Of a stretch of 5,325 nucleotides of DNA, positions 1 through 5,325 are shown piece after piece; position 1 is the stretch's first letter, and the number at the start of each line of letters is the position of its first letter. This DNA comes from an uncultured Ventosimonas sp. GTDB lineage: Bacteria; Pseudomonadota; Gammaproteobacteria; Pseudomonadales; Pseudomonadaceae. The translations under genes and the position numbers were made by a program. The stretch covers positions 1 through 5,325 of the forward strand of contig CALYQH010000108.1 of NCBI GenBank assembly GCA_945283395.1, written 5' to 3'. A model generated the notes under the pieces. The model made no database searches and was not told the origin of the DNA. It was given only the letters and a program-made list of their open reading frames with translations.

Positions 1-464
1 TCTAATTTGTTAATGTAGGCAGCTTATGTACGGGAACGAGCACAATAAATTAACTATACCTAATTACCTAAAGCTAATAATCTTAACAACATACAATAAA
101 TGGGGGTTATACCTATTCCACCAGCCACCAATACTGTATGTTTGGCTGCTTCATCTAACGCAAAATTATTAATGGGATTAGATATTTTTAATTCTTGCCC
201 TAACTTAAGTTCTTTATGAATATAGGCAGAGCCTCCTTTGCTATTAGGGTCTAACAAAATACCTAGCATATAACGATCTTTATTTTCTGGAGAATTCAAT
301 AACGAATAACTTCGTATTAATCCATTTGGCAAATGTAAATCTATATGAGAGCCAGCCGTAAAAGGCTGAAAATGAGTGTTTTCTACTGGATTCAACTCAA
401 CTGTTACTATTCCTTTTGTCTCATAGCGCAAGCCTCGTACAAACGCCATTTGATAATCAGACAT
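1..464 (-). pseudogene. VanB/PDR-family ferredoxin reductase, nonsense-interrupted pseudogene, 3' end outside window
   Basis: Intact members of this family pass electrons from NAD(P)H through a flavin and a C-terminal plant-type 2Fe-2S domain to a Rieske oxygenase such as vanillate demethylase; they are about 315 residues long. Here the first 134 codons are open (ATG at 464-462). They show the flavin-binding RSYS at residues 51-54, GGSAYIH at 77-83 and the nucleotide-binding GGIGITP at 115-121. The frame then hits TAG at 62-60, TAG at 56-54 and TAA at 26-24. Between and after these stops the same frame still reads LIYCARSRT (51-27) and AAYINKL (23-3), matching the LHYCARS...AAF block that follows GGIGITP in VanB proteins. 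This shows decay by nonsense mutation, not a natural short protein or frameshift. The ferredoxin domain would lie beyond the left edge. A weak AAGG lies 8 nt before the start. The true substrate system is unknown, and no partner oxygenase is visible. Family assignment is firm; the exact name vanB is not. Confidence 0.85.
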
Positions 465-486
465 ATTTCTTACCTTTTCTATTTTA

Positions 487-515
487 ATAATACTGACAAC
501 TACAGAACTTATTAA
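487..515 (-). promoter_or_regulatory. possible sigma-70 promoter for the leftward reductase pseudogene
   Basis: Read on the minus strand, TTAATA (515-510) and TATTAT (492-487) are separated by 17 nt and lie about 25 nt upstream of the ATG at 464. Each hexamer is a partial consensus match (four or five of six). In DNA this AT-rich such matches arise easily by chance, so the correct position upstream of a start is the main support. Confidence 0.25.
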
Positions 516-537
516 TATGAACGGCTAGTAGTTGACA
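494..537. repeat. imperfect inverted repeat upstream of the reductase pseudogene (possible operator)
   Basis: TGACAACTAC at 494-503 is mirrored by GTAGTTGACA at 528-537. Nine of ten positions pair, including seven in a row, with 24 bp between the arms. The left arm falls inside the spacer of the candidate leftward promoter and the right arm just upstream of its -35, which is a typical arrangement for a repressor site. Many reductase/oxygenase pairs of this class are controlled by GntR- or MarR-type regulators, but no regulator gene is in the window. A hairpin in the leader transcript is another possibility. Confidence 0.3.
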
Positions 538-956
538 TAGGTTATTTATTAGTTGTAAATAATTACCTGGGTTGTTAAAAGCATATTGTAATAGTTAATG
601 CTAGTATCAGGCAATGAATACCTGTAACTTATCAAATCGTAAGTTTATTACTTATTTAATATTTAATCTAAGCAAATGATTATAACTATAAGGTTTGGTT
701 AAGAAAATAAAATGACTTTATTAACTTTCTGATTACCAAGAAACCCTTAAACTTGCTGATAGTTTTAACTGTCCAGCGGTAGTTTTTATTAATATAATAG
801 ATAAGGTATTAAACTAGGTTAATGGTTTATACTAAATAATTTTAGTTACTAACATAACTTTAAACAGCTCGTTTGCTCTGAAAATTAATTCAACTTATCC
901 ATCTATATTATCTGGCTAAAGAGCTAAAACTTATAAATAACTTTTCAAAAAAAGCG

Positions 957-989
957 TATAATTACGTTTTAAAAGAAACTAATTATAAT
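957..989 (+). promoter_or_regulatory. possible promoter elements upstream of the serpin
   Basis: Two perfect TATAAT hexamers lie at 957-962 and 984-989, about 75 and 50 nt before the serpin ATG. Neither has a good -35 hexamer at 16-18 nt spacing (best is TAAATA at 934-939 for the first). The serpin also has only a weak AGG (1025-1027) 11 nt before its start, so expression may be modest. The call rests on position and -10 match only. Confidence 0.25.
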
Positions 990-1038
990 TTAATTAAATG
1001 TTTTAACATATATTTCATAGTAATAGGTTAGCCCAATT

Positions 1039-2382
1039 ATGAGCTGTAACAGCATATTAGCCACTAGTGTGGCTTTAATTTTAAGTGTTATTTCTAGCGG
1101 CATTTTTGCAAAAAATGTAATGACTAATCAAGCTGCTGAGCAACTCCCTACCACCACCAAACCACTAACATCAACGCCTGTGTCCCCGCCTCTTGATAAA
1201 ATGCATTTAAATAATTCTAATGCTTATGCATTAGATATGTTGCGAAACTTTAATCAGGCTAGTGGTAATAATAATCTTATTTTTTCTCCTACTAGTTTAC
1301 AGTTTTTATTAGCTATATTAGGTAGTGCTAGTAATAACCCTGCGTTACTTAAACAATTGAATTTTGCTTGGCATGAACCTTCTACTATTAATATAGATAC
1401 CATTAATGAACAATTAACTTTACGTAGCCAGTATATTGATAATCCTTTAAACTCAACTCATAAATCAAGCTTTCTCACTATAGCTAATGGTTTATTCATT
1501 AATATTAAATATCACATTAACCCTGACTATAAAACTCTCATTCGTAACTATAATGCCGATATTGTTAATCTCGATTTCACAAAAAGAAATGCAGTTGCCA
1601 CTATTAATAACTGGGTCAGTAAGCAGGCTAAAAGACAAATTCCAAGCATTATTGATAAATTAACCAATGCCAAGTCAACTGCTATGGTCATAGTGAATGC
1701 TATTGCCTTTGAAGGGCAATGGCCTAAAGGCTATTTTAATGTAAAACATACTAAACCCATGCTATTTAATGGGCTAAAAGCCAAAAAGTCCGTATTAACT
1801 ATGCGACAAAATAATTTAGTGCACTATTATGAGGACGACAATTTACAAGCAATTTATTTACCCTACGAAGGTTCTCAATATAGTTTATTTGTCTTACTGC
1901 CTAATTCTAAGGAAAAAGACGCTTTAGATAATCTACTTAATAAGTTAGATATTGATTATTTTAATAATATCCACAATGGTTTTTTTAATCCCCCTAAAGG
2001 TATTCCCTACAGTGGCACTCTATTCTTACCACGTTTCAAAATTACCTATAATAATCAAGAATTGCTTGACCAAAGTAAGCAGCTGTTAGGTGTTGATCTT
2101 AATGTTGTTACCAATCAAGAAGCTACATTTAACAAAGCATTACTAATAGATAAACAGGATGCTAATTTGGTAGTAAGCCGAATGGCTCATAAAGCTATTA
2201 TTGAAGTCAATGAAAAAGGCACTAAAGCGGCCGCCATCAGCGCTGCTAAATTAACGCTAACAAGTGCTCAACCTACTAGACAAGCTGTAAATTTTACCAT
2301 GAAAGTAGATCACCCTTTCATTTATGGAATCATAGATAATCAACAACAATTACTTTTTTTAGGCACCGTTAAATCTTTATAA
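1039..2382 (+). CDS. exported serpin-family serine protease inhibitor
   Basis: Serpins trap serine (sometimes cysteine) proteases as covalent complexes after cleavage of a reactive-centre loop. This 447-residue protein has a signal-peptide-like hydrophobic start (residues 6-24, ending SGIFA, likely cut after A24), a Pro/Thr-rich linker (about 25-55), then a full-length serpin fold. Visible family motifs are FSPTS (82-86), NAIAF with E225, G226 and W228 (220-228), LPRFK (330-334), AHKAIIEVNEKGT (383-395) and DHPF (424-427). The hinge has E392 at P17, G394 at P15, T395 at P14 and A397-A399 at P12-P10, the pattern of inhibitory serpins; P9 is Ile where a small residue is usual. The mature protein has no cysteine. 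The ATG is the only sensible start, because a TAG lies five codons upstream in frame. The N-terminus lacks the usual Lys/Arg before the hydrophobic stretch. The target protease is not deducible; a periplasmic or extracellular (possibly host) protease is likely. It appears monocistronic. Serpins are patchily distributed in bacteria, so horizontal acquisition is plausible but unproven. Confidence 0.95.
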   Translation: MSCNSILATSVALILSVISSGIFAKNVMTNQAAEQLPTTTKPLTSTPVSPPLDKMHLNNSNAYALDMLRNFNQASGNNNLIFSPTSLQFLLAILGSASNNPALLKQLNFAWHEPSTINIDTINEQLTLRSQYIDNPLNSTHKSSFLTIANGLFINIKYHINPDYKTLIRNYNADIVNLDFTKRNAVATINNWVSKQAKRQIPSIIDKLTNAKSTAMVIVNAIAFEGQWPKGYFNVKHTKPMLFNGLKAKKSVLTMRQNNLVHYYEDDNLQAIYLPYEGSQYSLFVLLPNSKEKDALDNLLNKLDIDYFNNIHNGFFNPPKGIPYSGTLFLPRFKITYNNQELLDQSKQLLGVDLNVVTNQEATFNKALLIDKQDANLVVSRMAHKAIIEVNEKGTKAAAISAAKLTLTSAQPTRQAVNFTMKVDHPFIYGIIDNQQQLLFLGTVKSL

Positions 2383-2405
2383 GGGCATTGCATAGTTGCT
2401 ATATG

Positions 2406-2426
2406 GCTCTATTTTGAGCTTCTTTT
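2406..2426 (+). terminator. weak rho-independent terminator candidate after the serpin
   Basis: GCTC (2406-2409) can pair with GAGC (2416-2419) around a six-base loop, followed directly by TTCTTTT (2420-2426), 24 nt after the serpin stop. The stem is only four pairs, so it would be a weak terminator; its position and the T-rich tail are the only support. Confidence 0.3.
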
Positions 2427-2642
2427 ACATCGTAAAAACTTAACTGGTTATAGAACTATCAAGCTAATATTAGTTTAAATTTATTCGCTTGTTTTGCTTA
2501 AACTGAGCTATTTCAATTAACCCCATATCTTTTAAACAATTATTTTTAACAAATCATAGAGCGCAAAGCTAGCTTGCAAAATAATTAGATGACCTATAAC
2601 ATTAAAGTCATTATTTAGCTTTATAGAGCCTAGAAGTATTAG

Positions 2643-2661
2643 TTATACTTATAAAGTATAA
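2643..2661. repeat. perfect 8-bp inverted repeat just upstream of the pilB promoter
   Basis: TTATACTT (2643-2650) and AAGTATAA (2654-2661) are exact reverse complements separated by ATA. The site ends 6 bp before the candidate -35 of the pilB promoter, a location suited to a regulator's operator. It consists mostly of A and T, so chance occurrence cannot be excluded, and no cognate regulator is visible. Confidence 0.35.
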
Positions 2662-2667
2662 AAGTAG

Positions 2668-2696
2668 TTAAAAATTTAGTCTGGAACTATTATAAT
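2668..2696 (+). promoter_or_regulatory. sigma-70-type promoter candidate for pilB
   Basis: TTAAAA (2668-2673, four of six consensus) and a perfect TATAAT (2691-2696) are spaced by the ideal 17 bp. The start of pilB is 69 bp beyond the -10, giving a leader of roughly 60 nt. No GG-N10-GC sigma-54 signature of the kind used for Pseudomonas pilA was seen nearby. This is the best promoter match in the window. Confidence 0.5.
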
Positions 2697-2765
2697 CTTT
2701 AGTTCTTTCTTCGTTTTCAAAGGCTTAATTGCTCCAATATTATATTGAGGATTATATAACCCATT

Positions 2766-4433
2766 ATGAGCGCGCAAACCCCTACTCTAACAGGACTACC
2801 AAGGATATTTGTAGATCATAAAATTGCCTCTGAGAATGATATTCGACAAGCAATAAATCAATCAAAAGTAGAAAATATCCCATTAGTTACCTATTTAGTA
2901 CAAAATAAAATAGCTGGTGCACGAACCATTGCTAATGTTATTTTCGAACAACTAGGATTACCTTTATTCGATTTAAGCAGCCTACAAATAGATAGCGCTC
3001 TTAGGTCTGTCGTGAGCGAAAAACTGGCGCGTCAATGTAGAGCTATCCCTCTATGGAAGCGAGGCAACAGCTTATTTCTTGGTATCTCAGACCCTTCTAA
3101 TCAACAAGCTTTGCGCGATATTCAATTTAATACAGGGTTACCTGTTGATGCTATTTTAGTTGAGGATGACAAGCTAACCAATCTATTAGATAAATTTTTT
3201 GATACGCAAGAAGCTTCTAGCATTAGTAGCTCTAATTTGCAGAGGGCGGGACAAGGTGATGACGAAAAAGAAGATGAATCTATCGTTAACTTTGTTAATC
3301 AAATGTTACTTAATGCTATCCGTATTGGTGCTTCTGACTTACATTTTGAACCCTATGAAAAAATCTATCGTATCCGCTTTCGATGCGATGGTATCTTGCA
3401 AATTAAATCTCGTCCTCCCGTTGAATTAGCTCCGCGTATTTCGGCTCGCTTAAAAATTATGTCCGATATGGATATTTCTGAACGGCGTAAACCGCAAGAT
3501 GGCCGTATTAAACTGCAACTTTCTCAAAATAAGTCGATTGATTTTCGGGTTAATACCTGTCCCACTTTATGGGGGGAAAAAATCGTATTACGTATTTTAG
3601 ATTCATCCAGTGCGCAAATGGGTATCGATTCATTAGGTTATGAACCTGAACAAAAAGAACTTTATTTGGAGGCGTTAAGTCATCCACAAGGTATGATTTT
3701 AGTGACAGGACCAACTGGCTCTGGTAAAACGGTATCTTTATATACAGGGCTGAATATTCTCAATACGCCTGATGTGAACATTTCTACGGCAGAAGATCCT
3801 GTCGAAATTAATCTAGAAGGTGTCAATCAGGTTAATGTTAACCCTAAACAGGGCATGGACTTTGCGGCAGCTCTTAGGGCTTTTTTGCGGCAAGATCCAG
3901 ATATTATCATGGTGGGAGAAATACGTGACCTTGAAACAGCAGAAATTGCCATTAAAGCTGCACAAACAGGACATATGGTTATGTCAACTCTACATACCAA
4001 TAGTGCCCCTGAAACATTAACACGATTACTTAATATGGGAGTTGCTGCTTTTAACGTAGCGACTTCAGTTAATTTAATCATTGCTCAACGTTTAGCTAGG
4101 CGTCTCTGCCCACATTGCAAACAGGAAATGGATGTCCCCCGTGAAGTACTTGTTAAAGCAGGTTTCCCAGAAAATAAAATTGGCGACTTTACCCTTTACG
4201 GTCCAGTAGGTTGTGATCGTTGTAATAATGGCTACAAAGGTCGGGTCGGTATTTATGAAGTAATGAAAATTACCCCTCCCATCCAACGTATTATTATGGA
4301 GGAAGGTAATGCGTTGCAAATTGCTGAAGAAGCAAGAAAAGAAGGTTTTCCTGATTTGCGAACATCTGGCCTCAAAAAAGTGATGGAAGGCCTCACTAGC
4401 TTAGAAGAGGTGAACAGAGTAACATTAGACTAA
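2766..4433 (+). CDS. pilB: type IV pilus assembly (extension) ATPase PilB
   Basis: PilB is the cytoplasmic hexameric ATPase that powers pilus extension by acting on PilC. This 555-residue protein matches the usual length. Residues 1-150 form the GspE/MshEN-type N-terminal region (degenerate for the c-di-GMP-binding motif), followed by a short acidic linker (about 157-170). The ATPase core shows HFEPYEKIYRIRFR, SERRKPQDGRI, Walker A GPTGSGKT (315-322, K321), the Asp box AEDPVE (342-347), Walker B DPDIIMVGE (377-385, E385) and the His box with H403 and H410. Four zinc-binding cysteines are present as CPHC (448-451) and CDRC (483-486), and the end reads LTSLEEVNRVT as in Pseudomonas PilB. All catalytic residues are intact. 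The ATG is fixed by an in-frame TAA at 2757-2759; a GAGG (2747-2750) lies rather far upstream (15 nt), so initiation may be weak. It ends in tandem stops TAATAA. pilC follows on the same strand after an unusually wide gap. Confidence 0.98.
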   Translation: MSAQTPTLTGLPRIFVDHKIASENDIRQAINQSKVENIPLVTYLVQNKIAGARTIANVIFEQLGLPLFDLSSLQIDSALRSVVSEKLARQCRAIPLWKRGNSLFLGISDPSNQQALRDIQFNTGLPVDAILVEDDKLTNLLDKFFDTQEASSISSSNLQRAGQGDDEKEDESIVNFVNQMLLNAIRIGASDLHFEPYEKIYRIRFRCDGILQIKSRPPVELAPRISARLKIMSDMDISERRKPQDGRIKLQLSQNKSIDFRVNTCPTLWGEKIVLRILDSSSAQMGIDSLGYEPEQKELYLEALSHPQGMILVTGPTGSGKTVSLYTGLNILNTPDVNISTAEDPVEINLEGVNQVNVNPKQGMDFAAALRAFLRQDPDIIMVGEIRDLETAEIAIKAAQTGHMVMSTLHTNSAPETLTRLLNMGVAAFNVATSVNLIIAQRLARRLCPHCKQEMDVPREVLVKAGFPENKIGDFTLYGPVGCDRCNNGYKGRVGIYEVMKITPPIQRIIMEEGNALQIAEEARKEGFPDLRTSGLKKVMEGLTSLEEVNRVTLD

Positions 4434-4607
4434 TAAATGCTTTGAAACTATAAAATTATTGATATTTATCATATTAGCTAAATTATTTTTTAGAAAGGTA
4501 TCCTCTAATTAATCCTCTATTTATGTTAAAATTAGCGAATTAGTATTAATTAGTAAAGGATTTGGTTGAAATTAACATGACCAAAAATACATATAAATGA
4601 GGTGGAC
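4434..4607. other. wide pilB-pilC spacer with short repeats and a mini-ORF
   Basis: The two pilus genes are usually nearly adjacent, but here 174 bp separate them. The spacer holds a direct repeat ATCCTCTA (4500-4507 and 4512-4519), three AATTAG copies (4530-4535, 4538-4543, 4548-4553) and a seven-codon ORF, MTKNTYK (4577-4600), whose TGA overlaps the pilC ribosome-binding site. No strong terminator hairpin and no good promoter were found, so pilB and pilC may still be co-transcribed. No recognisable protein relic was seen. Confidence 0.5.
4599..4604 (+). promoter_or_regulatory. strong ribosome-binding site of pilC
   Basis: GAGGTG, with the GAGG core 5 nt before the ATG at 4608, is the clearest Shine-Dalgarno sequence in the window and fixes the pilC start. 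The TGA of the upstream mini-ORF (4598-4600) overlaps it. Confidence 0.75.
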
Positions 4608-5325
4608 ATGGCTCAAGTATTAAAAACACGCACTTATATATGGAAAGGTGTAGATAAGGCTGGTAATAAGCTCAAAGGGGAATTGAATGCAACAGATCCT
4701 ACTGTTATTAAAGCTATACTCCGCAAACAAGGTATTACTGCTAAACTGATTTCTCGTAAATTAGAGTTAGGTATAGGTGGTAAAATCAAACCTATCGATA
4801 TTACAGTATTTACTCGTCAACTGGCCACTATGATGAAAGCAGGGGTGCCTATGATACAAGCATTTGAAATCATAGCTGAAGGCACCGAAAAACATAAACT
4901 TAGAGAATTAGTTGATGGAATGAAACAAGAAATTGCGGCAGGCAATAGTTTTACTAATGCCTTAAGGAAGCGCCCCCTTTATTTTGATGAACTTTATTGT
5001 AGCTTGATTGATGCAGGGGAGAAATCAGGTACTTTAGAAGTGCTATTAGACAGGGTAGCAGGATATAAAGAAAAAAGCGAATCATTAAAGAAAAAAGTTA
5101 AAAAGGCTATGATTTATCCTGCCGCTATTTTGGTAGTAGCCTTTGTGGTATCAGCTATTTTGCTAGTAAAAGTAGTACCACAATTTGCTGACATATTTAG
5201 AGGATTCGGTGCCGAGTTACCTTGGCTAACCCAAAAGATAGTAGATGCTTCTGAATATTTACAAAGTAATGGCTGGAAAGTTATTGTAGCTCTCATTATC
5301 TTATTTTTTATTATTAAAGAATGTT
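4608..5325 (+). CDS. pilC: type IV pilus inner-membrane platform protein PilC (5' part, cut by window end)
   Basis: PilC is the polytopic inner-membrane platform (GspF family) on which PilB, and in retraction PilT, act to move pilin subunits. The frame stays open from the ATG to the window edge, giving 239 of the roughly 405 residues expected. The N-terminal cytoplasmic part includes YIWKGVDKAGNKLKGEL (10-26) and LRKQGI (38-43). The first T2SSF domain (about 62-189) carries FTRQLATMMKAGVP (68-81), the conserved GEKSG (137-141) and YKEKSESLKKKVKKAMIYP (153-171). A membrane segment spans about 172-190, followed by VVPQF and FRGFGAELPWLTQ (197-209), and a second hydrophobic stretch begins at about 223. 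Sequence and gene order match Pseudomonas PilC closely. The start is supported by the strong Shine-Dalgarno site. The remainder, and perhaps pilD (prepilin peptidase), should follow to the right. Confidence 0.96.
   Translation, partial: MAQVLKTRTYIWKGVDKAGNKLKGELNATDPTVIKAILRKQGITAKLISRKLELGIGGKIKPIDITVFTRQLATMMKAGVPMIQAFEIIAEGTEKHKLRELVDGMKQEIAAGNSFTNALRKRPLYFDELYCSLIDAGEKSGTLEVLLDRVAGYKEKSESLKKKVKKAMIYPAAILVVAFVVSAILLVKVVPQFADIFRGFGAELPWLTQKIVDASEYLQSNGWKVIVALIILFFIIKEC

Larger units (their letters stand above)
465..1038. other. long non-coding gap between divergent pseudogene and serpin
   Basis: This gap separates two divergently oriented genes and contains no convincing intact gene. From left to right it holds the candidate leftward promoter and dyad (487-537), a weak 6-bp inverted repeat AACTTA/TAAGTT (626-631 and 640-645), a 33-codon open stretch on the plus strand (725-823) that may be a gene relic, and AT-rich sequence with two TATAAT hexamers before the serpin. 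No tRNA, CRISPR repeats or insertion-sequence ends were seen. The length and degraded look fit a region undergoing gene loss. Confidence 0.6.
2383..2765. other. non-coding gap between serpin and pilB; no pilin gene
   Basis: No supportable gene is present in these 383 bases. It contains the weak terminator candidate (2406-2426), a near-palindrome GCAA-A-GCTAGC-TTGC (2563-2577), a perfect inverted repeat (2643-2661) and a pilB promoter candidate (2668-2696). In Pseudomonas the major pilin gene pilA usually sits next to pilB, divergently. Here nothing resembling a prepilin leader (Gly followed by Phe-Thr-Leu-Ile-Glu) is seen on either strand, so the pilin must be encoded elsewhere. Confidence 0.6.

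Noticed and set aside
60..464. Reading the reductase fragment as a genuine 134-residue standalone protein
   Set aside because: Family sequence continues in the same frame beyond the stops, and the fragment ends just after the GGIGITP loop, in the middle of the nucleotide-binding domain.
2563..2577. Near-palindrome GCAA-A-GCTAGC-TTGC considered as a terminator
   Set aside because: No T-run follows on either strand, and the palindrome has a one-base bulge with a minimal loop.
2383..2765. Search for a sigma-54 promoter and for a pilA gene beside pilB
   Set aside because: No GG-N10-GC element and no prepilin leader motif were found in this gap.
3199..3429. 76-codon open frame on the plus strand inside pilB
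   Set aside because: It overlaps pilB in another frame, has no homology I recognise and is explained by the codon use of the real gene.
3820..4319. Open frames of 66 to 84 codons on both strands within 3820-4319
   Set aside because: All lie inside the conserved PilB ATPase core and zinc-binding region; they are shadows of it.
5114..5296. 60-codon minus-strand open frame near the right edge
   Set aside because: It is antisense to the pilC frame, whose translation matches the family throughout.
1..5325. CRISPR arrays, tRNA/rRNA genes, transposases or phage genes
   Set aside because: No regularly spaced repeats, cloverleaf-like sequence, inverted-repeat-flanked transposase or phage protein was seen.

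Overview
This AT-rich window comes from a gammaproteobacterium. The type IV pilus proteins PilB and PilC read almost like Pseudomonas orthologues, including the order pilB then pilC, but the DNA is far more AT-rich than in typical Pseudomonas. Together with a visibly decaying oxidoreductase gene and long non-coding gaps, this suggests a host-associated Pseudomonadaceae relative with a shrinking genome. An insect-gut lineage such as Entomomonas would fit, but this is inference from remembered protein similarity, not a search result.

Layout from left to right. (1) Positions 1-464, minus strand: the front half of a VanB/PDR-family ferredoxin reductase. It is interrupted by three in-frame stops, after which recognisable family sequence resumes in the same frame, so it is a pseudogene running off the left edge. 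(2) 465-1038: a long non-coding gap holding a possible leftward promoter with an overlapping dyad, a short open stretch that may be a gene relic, and AT-rich sequence upstream of the next gene. (3) 1039-2382, plus strand: a complete exported serpin with a canonical inhibitory hinge and a long reactive-centre loop. (4) 2383-2765: a gap with a weak terminator candidate, a perfect 8-bp inverted repeat and a good sigma-70-type promoter for pilB. (5) 2766-4433: pilB, the pilus extension ATPase, complete and with all expected motifs. (6) 4434-4607: an unusually wide pilB-pilC spacer with small repeats and a seven-codon mini-ORF. (7) 4608-5325: pilC, the inner-membrane platform protein, cut by the right edge.

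PilB and PilC work together: PilB hydrolyses ATP in the cytoplasm and drives PilC-mediated insertion of pilin into the growing pilus. No pilin gene is visible beside pilB; the serpin occupies the position upstream. The serpin is probably an independent unit that blocks a serine protease met outside the cytoplasm, for example a host digestive or immune protease. I see no evidence for a wholly new system. The most distinctive items are the serpin and its extended loop, and the clear nonsense decay of the reductase.
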